14,929 nucleotides of DNA, taken from assembly GCA_964431545.1 (NCBI GenBank), contig CAYSLC010000139.1:1-14929 (forward strand), in the 5' to 3' direction. Below the pieces are notes generated by a model. The model saw only the letters and a program-made list of their open reading frames with translations, ran no database searches and had not been told where the DNA came from. The position numbers and the translations under genes were made by a program. Below are positions 1 to 7,122 of this stretch, piece by piece (positions within the stretch are counted from its first letter, which is position 1; every line of letters starts with the position of its first letter). Source of the stretch: CAYSLC01 sp964431545 (GTDB lineage Bacteria; Desulfobacterota; Desulfobacteria; Desulfobacterales; JAABSP01).

Positions 1-234
1 GGCGACGTTCTTCTCGGGCCGGTGCTGGTTGAAGACCTCCCAGGGGGTCCAGTGGAATGGCCCGATGTACTCCTTGTACTGCTGCCAGATCGGATCCGTC
101 CCGGAAGCAAAGCCCACCAGGGCGTCGTCCCAGGCCGGATCCCCGGCCTGGTTTTGCATGTTGTTTGCCGGTGAACCGGCGATAAAGTCCTTGATCAGCT
201 TGTCAATCCAGTCCCTGGTGATCCCTTCGGCCAT
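1..234 (-). CDS. N-terminal fragment of an epoxyqueuosine reductase (QueG)-like 4Fe-4S protein, cut by window edge
   Basis: The first 78 codons are visible and the frame is open to the window edge. The start ATG at 234 is well placed, with GGAGGA six bases upstream (241-246). The protein has an amphipathic start (DWIDKLIKDFI), then a GFASGTDPIWQQYKEYIG segment and FHWTPWEVFN. I recognise this layout from the N-terminus of QueG-like or reductive-dehalogenase-like iron-sulfur proteins of deltaproteobacteria, in which a corrinoid-type domain and two 4Fe-4S clusters follow. None of those later domains is in the window, so the family is assigned from the N-terminus alone and the reaction is unknown. 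It is transcribed away from the HTH_25 gene; the two share the 235-500 intergenic region. No cysteine is present in the visible part. Confidence 0.6.
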   Translation of the reverse strand, partial: MAEGITRDWIDKLIKDFIAGSPANNMQNQAGDPAWDDALVGFASGTDPIWQQYKEYIGPFHWTPWEVFNQHRPEKNVA

Positions 235-413
235 GGTTCGTCCTCCGTTTCGGTTCGATGGTTCGTCATTGGTAAATAAAGGGCTTGCTCCCGCCCCCGG
301 TTCATGATGTATCTCACCCATACGCCGACATCCGTCCGGTTTCCGGAGGGCGGATTTTCTCCGTCCGGCCCCCGCCCGTGGTTCAAATTCTTCTCCCCGG
401 TGTGATTATTATC

Positions 414-443
414 TTGAAAACTTCGGTGTCCACGGGGTATATC
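414..443 (+). promoter_or_regulatory. Candidate sigma70-type promoter for the HTH_25 gene
   Basis: TTGAAA (414-419) and TATATC (438-443) are separated by 18 bases. Transcription would start near 450 and leave a leader of about 50 bases before the gene at 501. This is the most AT-rich part of the 235-500 divergent region. I saw no comparably good promoter for the minus-strand gene starting at 234 and no other structure in this gap. Confidence 0.45.
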
Positions 444-486
444 TTTATCCGGCCCGTGCCAGACAACCCGCCACATCGAGCCCATT

Positions 487-491
487 GAGGA
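487..491 (+). promoter_or_regulatory. Ribosome binding site that decides the HTH_25 start
   Basis: GAGGA lies 3 bases before the ATG at 495 and 9 bases before the in-frame ATG at 501. The second spacing is much more usual, so 501 is preferred. The two choices differ by two residues. Confidence 0.5.
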
Positions 492-500
492 TGGATGAAC

Positions 501-1244
501 ATGACCGAGCAAGACAATGACGCAGCCGCTTCCGTCGATTCCGGGGATCCGCAGGAGATGGACCGGGAAAAACACCGACCGGACTTCGAGACCCTGGGGC
601 TGGCCGTGGATGCCTCCCTGGAGGAGGTGGAGACGAGCTACGGCCGCCTCAGGACCGCCTATGACCCGGAGGCCGTCTCCATGTCCGGTGCCGAGGAACA
701 GGCGGCGGAGCGGGATCGGCGCCGGGTGATGATCGAGGAGTTGGAGGCGGCCCATGGCCGGCTGCTGGCCTTCTTCGGCGGCGCGCCCGATACGGAGCCG
801 GAGCCTCCGGCCTCCGGGGAGGTGGCCCTGGAACCCCTCGCCGGGGAAGATGCGACGGCCCCGGAGCCCTTGAGCGCGCGGGAGGCCGATCCGACCCTGG
901 TCCAGGAGGCCGCGGAGACCACCGGCACCGACATGACCGTCTACAGCGGGCAGACCCTGAAGGAGATCCGGGAGAAGCTCGGCGTCACGCTGGAGGAGAT
1001 CTCCCGGGAGACCAAAATCCTGGTCCGGACCCTGGAGAGCCTGGAGGACGAGAATTACGCCGTCCTGCCCCCCGAAGTCTATGTTAAAGGGTTCGTCAAG
1101 GCGTATGCCATGTTCCTTTCCGTCGATCCGAAATCGGCCGTGTCCACCTACATGGAGAAATACCACGCCTGGAAGCACGAGAAGAAACGCCGCCACCTTC
1201 CGTTCCGCTTCGCCCGGAAAAAGGAGCAGCCTCCGCACGCCTGA
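501..1244 (+). CDS. J-domain-like / HTH_25 (RodZ-type helix-turn-helix) protein, soluble
   Basis: This 247-residue protein has three parts. Residues about 28-91 resemble a J domain (FETLGLAVDASLEEVETSYG, then a charged helix), but the HPD tripeptide that activates Hsp70 is replaced: the loop reads AYDPEAV. Residues about 94-146 are an acidic, proline-rich linker. Residues about 148-220 form a RodZ/HTH_25 helix-turn-helix, with GQTLKEIREKLGVTLEEIS and then the family signature YVKGFVKAYAMFL. The tail is strongly basic (KHEKKRRHLPFRFARKK). RodZ anchors MreB through a membrane helix and a periplasmic domain; neither is present here. A DNA-binding or protein-scaffold role is more likely than cell-shape control, but the target is unknown. 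The gene converges on epmA, with stops only 18 bases apart and no terminator visible between them. Confidence 0.8.
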   Translation: MTEQDNDAAASVDSGDPQEMDREKHRPDFETLGLAVDASLEEVETSYGRLRTAYDPEAVSMSGAEEQAAERDRRRVMIEELEAAHGRLLAFFGGAPDTEPEPPASGEVALEPLAGEDATAPEPLSAREADPTLVQEAAETTGTDMTVYSGQTLKEIREKLGVTLEEISRETKILVRTLESLEDENYAVLPPEVYVKGFVKAYAMFLSVDPKSAVSTYMEKYHAWKHEKKRRHLPFRFARKKEQPPHA

Positions 1245-1262
1245 CAGCCCCGTTCCGTCGCC

Positions 1263-2192
1263 CTATAGCGATTCGGGGGGGAACGCCACCACCTGATCGA
1301 TGGTTTCGGCTCCGGCCAGGACCATCACCAGCCGATCGAGGCCCAGGGCGTTGCCCGAGGCCTCCGGCATCCGGCGGAGGGCCGTTAGGAACCGATCGGG
1401 CATCGGATAGACCCGCCTTCCGTCCCGTTTCCGGGCGGCCAGCTCCGCCTCGAACCGGGCGCGCTGCTCGGCGGGATCGATCAACTCGCCGAAGGCATTG
1501 CAGATCTCCATCCCCCCCATGTAGAGTTCAAACCGCTCCGCCACCGAAGGATCATTCCCTTTCAGCCGGGCCAGGGCCCCGCGGGCCGACGGATAGTCAC
1601 AGAGGAAGACCGGAGTGTCGTATTCGGCCAAAGCCGGCTCGACGGCGAGGGCGATCACCTCGTCGAACCGGTCCTCGGACAGGGCGGTCCACGGGTCGAG
1701 GTTCGTGAACCGGCAGAAGGCCTCACGGACCGTGAGCCGGGGCCAGGGGCCGGCGAGCCGGATCTCCCGCCCGCCGAAGGGAATGGCCTCTGAAAGGCCG
1801 ATCGCCCCGGCCACTTGGCGGATCAGGGCTTCGCACCGGTCCATCATGTCCCGATAGTCCGTGCGGGCCTCATACCATTCCAGGAGGGTGAACTCCGGGA
1901 GATGGCGGCCCCCCCGCTCCCCCTCCCGGAAGCACCGGCAGATCTGAAAGATCCGGGGGAACCCCTCGGCCAGGAGCCGCTTCATGCAGAGTTCCGGGGA
2001 GGTGTGGAGGAATCCGCCGGCGACGGGGACCGCCTCGATGTGGGCCTCGGGGGCCGATTCCCGGATCCGGATCGGGGTCTCCACCTCTAGGAATCCGTGG
2101 CCGTTGAAGAACCGGCGCACCGCTCCGAGGATCTCGGCCCGCAGCCGGAGGATCTCCGGAGAGGGACGGTGGCGGAAAAAAGAAGGATCTAT
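1263..2192 (-). CDS. epmA: EpmA, elongation factor P (R)-beta-lysine ligase (class II LysRS-like)
   Basis: EpmA (GenX/PoxA/YjeA) attaches beta-lysine to a conserved lysine of elongation factor P, helping ribosomes through polyproline stretches. It is a lysyl-tRNA synthetase catalytic core without the anticodon domain. Counting from the ATA at 2192, this 309-residue protein shows FLEVETP (34-40, class II motif 1), TSPELCMKRLL (64-74), RIFQICRCFREGE (80-92, motif 2), HLPEFTLLEWYEA (97-109), MEICNAFGEL (228-237) and GNALGLDRLVMVLAG (280-294, motif 3), all typical of EpmA. E. coli EpmA has about 325 residues, so this is a full-length core. The start is uncertain. No ATG, GTG or TTG lies at the expected place. 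The ATA overlaps the upstream TAG stop, a GTG at 2279 would overlap that gene by 91 bases, and a GTG at 2120 would cut into motif 1. It is the last gene of the three-gene minus operon. No EF-P or EpmB gene is in the window. Confidence 0.9.
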   Translation of the reverse strand: MDPSFFRHRPSPEILRLRAEILGAVRRFFNGHGFLEVETPIRIRESAPEAHIEAVPVAGGFLHTSPELCMKRLLAEGFPRIFQICRCFREGERGGRHLPEFTLLEWYEARTDYRDMMDRCEALIRQVAGAIGLSEAIPFGGREIRLAGPWPRLTVREAFCRFTNLDPWTALSEDRFDEVIALAVEPALAEYDTPVFLCDYPSARGALARLKGNDPSVAERFELYMGGMEICNAFGELIDPAEQRARFEAELAARKRDGRRVYPMPDRFLTALRRMPEASGNALGLDRLVMVLAGAETIDQVVAFPPESL

Positions 2193-3508
2193 TTGAGGTT
2201 CCGCTGCTGGTACCGGTCCGCCGGCCGGTCCTGGAGGAGGGCCAGGTCGATCCCGTCCCCCCGGGCGCCATCGTACCACTGCCGGCCCAGCTCCCGGCAC
2301 GCCGGACAGGCCTTCCGGGGGATCTGGATCCCCAGGACCCGGACCCCCCGGTCCGAGGAGGAGTCGACCTTCAGGGCCCCGCTGCAGTCGCGGCAGATTC
2401 GGAGGGTCTCGTGCTGCTTTTCGAAGATGTGGTCCGTGTCGTAGAAGATGTTCCGGGAGCGCTCGGCAAAGTCCTTGTCGCCCCGGAGCTGGTCCCGCAG
2501 CTGTTCCCGTCCCCGCCACATCTCCAGGACCTTCTCCCCCAGCCGTTCGATGTAGCCGGTCACCTCGGGCTTCTGGCGGATCCGGTCGGGGTCGTAGTCG
2601 GGCTCCCGCACCCGGCTGTAGTCGATTCCGGCCATGGCCAGGATGATCCCCACGTTGACGTAGGGCAGGGCCCCCTCGATGGCGTAGCCGCCCTCCAGCA
2701 CCGCGATATCCGCCTTGAGCAGGGTCGTCAGGTCGGCATACCCCTGGGCCGAGAAGTTCATGTTGGTGATGGGGTCGGAGAAGTGGTTGTCCTGGCCCGC
2801 GGAGTTGATGACGAGGTCCGGCTTGAAGTCGTCCAGAATGGGCAGGACGATCTCCCGGACCGCGTAGAGGATCCCCTCCTCCGAGGTCAGGGGGGGCAGG
2901 GGGAGGTTGATGGTGGTCCCGGCGGCGGATGGGCCGCCGAACTCGTTGGCGAAACCGGAGCCCGGATAGAGGGTGCGGCCGTCCTGGTGGAGGGAGATGA
3001 ACAGGGTGTCGGGGTCGTGCCAGTAGATGTCCTGGGTCCCGTCGCCGTGGTGGCAGTCGGTGTCCACGACGGCCACCCGGTCCACCCCGTAGGCGGCCCG
3101 GAGAAACTCGATCATCACCGCCTCGATGTTGATGTTGCAAAACCCCCGGGACCCGTGGACCACGCGCATGGCGTGGTGGCCGGGCGGCCGCACCAGTGCG
3201 AAGCCCCGCTTTACCTTCTTGTCCATCACCGCCATCCCGATGGTCTTGGCCCCGCCGGCGCTGATGAAATGGGATTCGGTGGCCACGTCCCAGACGTCCG
3301 GAACGCAGAAGTGGGCCCGGCGGATGTCCTTGACGGTGACCGGGTCGGGCTTGTACTCGGTGATGCCCTCGATATCGAACAGCCCCTCCTCGAAGACCTG
3401 ATCCTGGGTGTAGAGGAGGCGCTCCTCCCGCTCGGGATGGGTCGGGCTGATGGCCCAGTCGAAGGCGGGGAAAAAGACGAGTCCGGTTTTATGGGCGGCG
3501 ATCGGCAT
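2189..3508 (-). CDS. Histone deacetylase-family (arginase/deacetylase fold) hydrolase with C-terminal zinc ribbon
   Basis: This 439-residue protein is a zinc-dependent deacetylase-fold enzyme. Catalytic features are visible: RPPGHHA (107-113, the tandem histidines), DTDCHHGDG (149-157, zinc ligands D151 and H153), INSAGQDNH (234-242, zinc ligand D240), and LEGGYAIEG (271-279, with Y275 in the place of the transition-state tyrosine). Bacterial relatives deacetylate acetylpolyamines, acetoin-pathway proteins or small amides; the substrate here is not known. About 130 residues follow the catalytic core. They contain two CxxC pairs (C372/C375 and C401/C404), which look like a zinc ribbon and are not part of the usual fold. 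The start at 3508 is chosen because GGAG lies six bases upstream (3515-3518). The gene overlaps the end of the hydantoinase gene by 20 bases and its stop overlaps the apparent epmA start, so translation is probably coupled. Confidence 0.88.
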   Translation of the reverse strand: MPIAAHKTGLVFFPAFDWAISPTHPEREERLLYTQDQVFEEGLFDIEGITEYKPDPVTVKDIRRAHFCVPDVWDVATESHFISAGGAKTIGMAVMDKKVKRGFALVRPPGHHAMRVVHGSRGFCNINIEAVMIEFLRAAYGVDRVAVVDTDCHHGDGTQDIYWHDPDTLFISLHQDGRTLYPGSGFANEFGGPSAAGTTINLPLPPLTSEEGILYAVREIVLPILDDFKPDLVINSAGQDNHFSDPITNMNFSAQGYADLTTLLKADIAVLEGGYAIEGALPYVNVGIILAMAGIDYSRVREPDYDPDRIRQKPEVTGYIERLGEKVLEMWRGREQLRDQLRGDKDFAERSRNIFYDTDHIFEKQHETLRICRDCSGALKVDSSSDRGVRVLGIQIPRKACPACRELGRQWYDGARGDGIDLALLQDRPADRYQQRNLK

Positions 3509-5246
3509 GGCTGACTCCGGTTTCCCGTTGCGACGTTTTCCGGGGGGAACCGCCGGTCTCCGGATCCTCGGAGAGGGACCGGACGATCGATTCATACCCG
3601 TGGATCAGTCCCGGCTTGACCTGGGCCTTGACCCGGATGTTCCGCCCCGAGGTATAGAACCCCTGGACCATGTTGAACTGCATCTCCTCGATCACCTCCA
3701 TCTCCAGATCCTCCCGGACGGCCCCCATCTCCAGGGCCTTCCCCTCCAGGAGCGCGAAACTCTTTTCCACGGCCTCCTTCCGGCTGAAGTTCCGTCCCAC
3801 CCGCTCCGAGAAGTTCTCTTCCGGGGCGGTGGCGATCCCCTGCTGGGTATCGGCGTAGAGGGCCACTTCGCAGGTGGTCCGGGCCAGGGCCGCGCCGATG
3901 GCGTTGGCCACCTTCCACCGCGGCACCACCTGGACCTCCCACCGGGACAGCTCCCGGAGTCTCCGGGCGAACTGGGGTGCCGGCCCGCCCAGGACCAGCA
4001 CCTTGTCCGGATTGACCGTACGCCCCTCCTGGAGTTCGTGGATGGTATAGACCGGTTTGCTGTTGATGGCGTCCACCAGCGCGCCGGCCTCGGCGATGAT
4101 CCCCCGGCAGGCTTCGTCGAAGATCCGGTGGGCCGCCGCCTCCGCGGAGACCCCCAGGGCCCCGGCGATGGTCCCCACCCCTCGGGCGGCCGCCTCCCGG
4201 TCCCCCTCCTCCATGAGGCCGAGGACCACCAGGGCGTCGGTGGGCGTTGGGGCCGGCCCGCCGAAGGCCATGGCCGGCCCCAGCCGATCCGGTCCCACGG
4301 AGATGTTCCCCCCGGAGACCCGGACCACGCTGTCCCCGCCCACGCCGATGGACCGGGTCTCCAGGGCCCGGATCAGGGTCTTGTGGGTGCCGATGGTGAT
4401 GCCCAGGGGATCGAGGATGGGAACCCCGTCCATGAGGACCGCCATGTCGGTGGTGGTGCCGCCGATATCCATCACCAGGTGCTCCCCCCCGCCCCGGGCG
4501 AAGGCGATGGCCCCCATGACGCTGGCCGCCGGCCCCGAGAGGATGCTCTGGGCCGGGAAGTCGAGGGAGGCCTCCAGGCTCATGGTCCCCCCGTCCGCCT
4601 TGAGGACGTGGATGGGGACGGTCAGCCCCTTGTTCTTCAGGGAATCCTGGACCGCTTCGTAGAATTTCTTGTGGATGGGGCGCACCGTGGCATTGAGGTA
4701 GGTGGTGGCGATGCGGCGGGGAAAGTTGAGGTTCCCCGAGATCTGGTGGCCCATGAAGATCTTCCCGAACGCCGGCTGGATGATCTCCCGGATCGCCAGC
4801 TCATGGGCGGGATTCCGGGTCGAGAATTTGCCCACGATCCCCACGTTCCGGATCCCGGCCTCCTTCAGGGCGTCCGCCACCGCCTCGATCTCTTCTCGGT
4901 CGATGGGCCGGATCTCCCGGCCCCGGTGGTCGATGGCTCCGGCCACGGTGTGGTAGTGCGGATTGGTACGGAAGAGTTCCGGGTCGAGCCCCGGACCGCA
5001 GGTGACGATCATCCCCACCTCCGGGGTCTTTCCCTGGATGGTGGCGTTGGTGGTGAGGGTGGTGCTCAGGACGGCCCGGCGGATGGTTCCGGGGTCGATC
5101 CCCCCGGTGATCCGTTCGATGCCGGTGAGCACGGTGGTGAAGAGATCGCCGGGGTCGGTGGTCACCTTCGCCTCCCGCACCAGCCCCTCGGTGTTCAAGA
5201 GCACCACGTCCGTATGGGTTCCCCCCACATCGAGTCCGATGATCAT
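3489..5246 (-). CDS. Hydantoinase/oxoprolinase family protein, A subunit (HyuA-like)
   Basis: This 585-residue protein belongs to the HyuA/5-oxoprolinase/acetone carboxylase-beta superfamily, whose members use ATP to open or activate cyclic amides or ketones. The two ASKHA-type phosphate-binding motifs are intact: GLDVGGTHTDVVLL (4-17) and MDIGGTTTDMAVLMDG (259-274). Other family signatures are STTLTTNATIQGK (61-73), the ADGG motif (217-220), ILSGPAASVMGA (235-246) and VLVLGGPAP (416-424). No HyuB (B subunit) gene lies beside it; the neighbours downstream are a deacetylase-family enzyme and EpmA. The substrate therefore cannot be named. The start at 5246 gives the canonical MIIGLDVGG N-terminus; GGAG is present but 12 bases away. 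An in-frame TTG at 5336 would add 30 unconserved residues and is rejected. Confidence 0.88.
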   Translation of the reverse strand: MIIGLDVGGTHTDVVLLNTEGLVREAKVTTDPGDLFTTVLTGIERITGGIDPGTIRRAVLSTTLTTNATIQGKTPEVGMIVTCGPGLDPELFRTNPHYHTVAGAIDHRGREIRPIDREEIEAVADALKEAGIRNVGIVGKFSTRNPAHELAIREIIQPAFGKIFMGHQISGNLNFPRRIATTYLNATVRPIHKKFYEAVQDSLKNKGLTVPIHVLKADGGTMSLEASLDFPAQSILSGPAASVMGAIAFARGGGEHLVMDIGGTTTDMAVLMDGVPILDPLGITIGTHKTLIRALETRSIGVGGDSVVRVSGGNISVGPDRLGPAMAFGGPAPTPTDALVVLGLMEEGDREAAARGVGTIAGALGVSAEAAAHRIFDEACRGIIAEAGALVDAINSKPVYTIHELQEGRTVNPDKVLVLGGPAPQFARRLRELSRWEVQVVPRWKVANAIGAALARTTCEVALYADTQQGIATAPEENFSERVGRNFSRKEAVEKSFALLEGKALEMGAVREDLEMEVIEEMQFNMVQGFYTSGRNIRVKAQVKPGLIHGYESIVRSLSEDPETGGSPRKTSQRETGVSHADRRP

Positions 5247-5427
5247 GGCATGTTCCCGCTCCGTGACGATGGGTGGTCGGAGGCTTTCAAAAAGGTCCGA
5301 AGGGCCTCGGAGGAGGCGTCTGATGGTGTTCCACAAGGTGTTCGCAAACCGATCCTGATCCGGGAGACTGGCGGACGGACGTTTCGGCCGGATCGTACCG
5401 GCGTTTCAGGCCATCCAGCGTATGTGG

Positions 5428-5456
5428 ATGGTATCCCAAACCGGTCCGGTTGTCAA
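5428..5456 (-). promoter_or_regulatory. Sigma70-type promoter of the hyuA-HDAC-epmA operon
   Basis: On the minus strand a perfect TTGACA (5456-5451) and TACCAT (5433-5428) are separated by exactly 17 bases. Transcription would start near 5421, leaving a leader of about 175 bases before the hyuA start. The 342-base gap 5247-5588 between the divergent hyuA and YchF-like genes holds this promoter, the inverted repeat in its spacer and a weaker plus-strand promoter candidate. I see no small gene in it. Confidence 0.55.
5439..5451. promoter_or_regulatory. Perfect inverted repeat in the promoter spacer, candidate operator
   Basis: AACCGG-T-CCGGTT is a perfect 6+1+6 inverted repeat. It fills most of the spacer of the minus-strand promoter and overlaps the last base of its -35 hexamer. 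A repressor bound here would block RNA polymerase directly. No regulator gene in the window obviously matches it, and short GC palindromes are common in DNA of this composition. Confidence 0.35.
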
Positions 5457-5520
5457 ATGGAGGCGGACGGCCGGAAGGGCCGGATGGGGAAGCCCGCCGG
5501 CGGCCGGTCCGTCTTTTTCA

Positions 5521-5549
5521 TTGCCATGGGCGGCGGGCCGTGGTATCCC
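5521..5549 (+). promoter_or_regulatory. Weak candidate promoter for the YchF-like gene
   Basis: TTGCCA (5521-5526) and TATCCC (5544-5549) are spaced by 17 bases, about 40 bases upstream of the gene at 5589. The -35 match is good and the -10 match is poor, so this is the best available candidate and not a firm call. Confidence 0.25.
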
Positions 5550-5588
5550 GGAACCCCATTGAATCGAGACTGTGAGGAGGAATCATCG

Positions 5589-6614
5589 ATGAAGCTCGGC
5601 ATCACGGGGCTGCCCGGCGCCGGAAAAACCACGGTCTTTGCGGCCCTGACGCGAAACTTCTCCCAGGGGGGCCAGGTGGGGGAGAGCCGGATCGGCACCG
5701 TCCACGTTCCCGACGAGCGGGTGGACGTCCTGAGCCGGATGTACAACCCCCGGAAGACCATCCATGCCCAGGTGGAGTATTTCCTCCCCGGGATCTCCGG
5801 ATACGGCAAGGAGAAGCGGGCCGACCCCAACACCTGGACGGCGGTGCGGGACTGCGACGCCCTGATCCACGTGGTGCGCAATTTCGGGGGGTACGGGGTG
5901 GAGCCGCCGGACCCGGCCCGGGACGTCCTCGCCCTGGACCAGGAGCTGGTCCTGGCCGATCTGGTGGTGGCGGAAAAACGGCTGGAGCGGCTCGACCTCG
6001 ACCGGAAGCGGGGCAAGGCCGTCGATGAGGAGGAACTCTCCCTGGTGGCCCGTTGCAAGGAGATCCTGGAGGCCGAAACCCCCCTGCGGAGGCATCCGGA
6101 CCTCGCCTCCCATCCCCGGCTGCGGGGGTTCGCCTTCCTCTCGGCCAAGCCGATGCTGGTGCTCGCCAACAATGAGGATGATGATGACGCCCCGCCCGAC
6201 ATCGGGACAGACGAAACCTGCATGGTCATCAAGGGGAAGCTGGAGCACGAACTGGCCCAGATGACCGAGGAGGAGGCGGCCGATTTCCTGGAGGAGTTCA
6301 ACATCACCGCGTCGGCCATGGACCGGGTGATCCGGGGCTCCTACGCGCTTCTGGGGCTCGTCTCCTTTTTCACCGTGGGCGACGACGAGGTCCGGGCCTG
6401 GACCATCCGGGAGGGGACCGAGGCCCTGGACGCGGCCGGGGCCATCCACTCGGACATCAAAAAGGGGTTCATCCGGGCCGAGGTGGTCCACTACGACGAC
6501 CTGATCGCCGCCGGCAGCCATGCCGAGGCCCGGAAGGCGGCGGCCGTCCGCCTGGAGGGGAAGACCTATCCGGTCAAGGACGGGGACATCATCAACTTCC
6601 GGTTCAACGTATAG
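5589..6614 (+). CDS. YchF/Obg-family ATPase with DUF933 (TGS-like) C-terminus, divergent short form
   Basis: YchF proteins are ribosome-associated P-loop NTPases that prefer ATP. This 341-residue copy has a P-loop GLPGAGKTT (7-15; canonical YchF reads GLPNVGKST). Its C-terminal DUF933 domain is very well conserved: FFTVGDDEVRAWTIREG (260-276), AAGAIHSDIKKGFIRAEVV (282-300), VKDGDIINFRFNV (329-341). The nucleotide domain is altered. The G3 DxxG is absent, with YFLPGISGYG (64-73) in place of the usual DIAGLV region, and the ATP-specifying NxxE region reads LANNEDDDD (192-200). It is about 20 residues shorter than standard YchF, so I read it as a divergent paralogue and give no symbol. The start is firm, with AGGAGG eight bases upstream (5575-5580). 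It is a single-gene unit that converges on the next minus-strand gene. Confidence 0.88.
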   Translation: MKLGITGLPGAGKTTVFAALTRNFSQGGQVGESRIGTVHVPDERVDVLSRMYNPRKTIHAQVEYFLPGISGYGKEKRADPNTWTAVRDCDALIHVVRNFGGYGVEPPDPARDVLALDQELVLADLVVAEKRLERLDLDRKRGKAVDEEELSLVARCKEILEAETPLRRHPDLASHPRLRGFAFLSAKPMLVLANNEDDDDAPPDIGTDETCMVIKGKLEHELAQMTEEEAADFLEEFNITASAMDRVIRGSYALLGLVSFFTVGDDEVRAWTIREGTEALDAAGAIHSDIKKGFIRAEVVHYDDLIAAGSHAEARKAAAVRLEGKTYPVKDGDIINFRFNV

Positions 6615-6716
6615 ATAGCGGGAACAGACCGGCTCTTTTTCGGGGGACCTTTTTCCGAGCTTCAGGAATCCCGGGGGCTACGGGCGGATCCGGATAGAAG
6701 CTTTCAGCGGAACCGA

Positions 6717-7103
6717 TCAGCCCAGCCCGTGGCGAGATATCCCCTTGACGATCATTTTCGTCACGTCTCCGACCGTTTCCAGCTTTTCGCCGGTCGATTG
6801 GGTCCGGAATCTTTCCAGATCCGCCTCCATCGATTTTCTGCAAAGCACGACGAGCAGGATTGGGGCGAGGATAACGGCCATCATCAGTAAGCCCATCCAC
6901 TCGATGGGCTTACCGGTGGCGAGCTGGGCGCCGATATAGAAGAACGGCAGGGAGACGAGGCCGATGCCGTAGAACCACCATTTCCTGGGGATCTTATTTC
7001 TCGCCCTCCGGATGGACGCTCCGCATTTCGGGCACGTGCCGGTGATCTCCGCGAAGCCGCCGGCCTTCATGTCGATGGGTCTCTTGCAGTCCGAACAGAT
7101 CAT
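6717..7103 (-). CDS. Small membrane protein: N-terminal zinc ribbon plus two transmembrane helices
   Basis: This 128-residue protein has CxxC pairs at C3/C6 and C24/C27, forming an N-terminal zinc ribbon (MICSDCKRPIDMK and TGTCPKCGAS). A basic patch (RRARNKIPRK, 32-41) and two hydrophobic segments follow (about 43-62 and 69-88), then a polar tail of about 40 residues. By the positive-inside rule both ends should be cytoplasmic with a short periplasmic loop. The family is not recognised. The start has AAGGAGGAA about six bases upstream. It lies 19 bases after the neighbouring membrane gene and is surely cotranscribed with it. It converges on the YchF-like gene across about 100 bases that contain only an imperfect hairpin and no T-tract. 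Confidence 0.75.
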   Translation of the reverse strand: MICSDCKRPIDMKAGGFAEITGTCPKCGASIRRARNKIPRKWWFYGIGLVSLPFFYIGAQLATGKPIEWMGLLMMAVILAPILLVVLCRKSMEADLERFRTQSTGEKLETVGDVTKMIVKGISRHGLG

Positions 7104-7122
7104 GGTGTTCCTCCTTAAAATT

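Noticed and set aside
2193..3140. Upstream extension of the epmA frame
   Set aside because: It overlaps the deacetylase gene throughout, and the translated extension is arginine/proline/glycine-rich shadow sequence.
2411..3514. Long plus-strand open frame antisense to the deacetylase gene
   Set aside because: It is a compositional shadow: the minus strand carries a complete catalytic domain, and the antisense product shows only valine/glycine/aspartate-rich low-complexity sequence.
3450..5588. A plus-strand open frame that would extend the YchF-like protein to over 1000 residues
   Set aside because: It runs antisense to hyuA, is G/P/D-rich without domain character, and the firm ribosome binding site and conserved N-terminus place the start at 5589.
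6658..6702. Imperfect hairpin (AGCTTC/GAAGCT) between convergent genes
   Set aside because: It has an unpaired interior and no T-tract on either strand, too weak to call a terminator, although its position between convergent genes would suit one.
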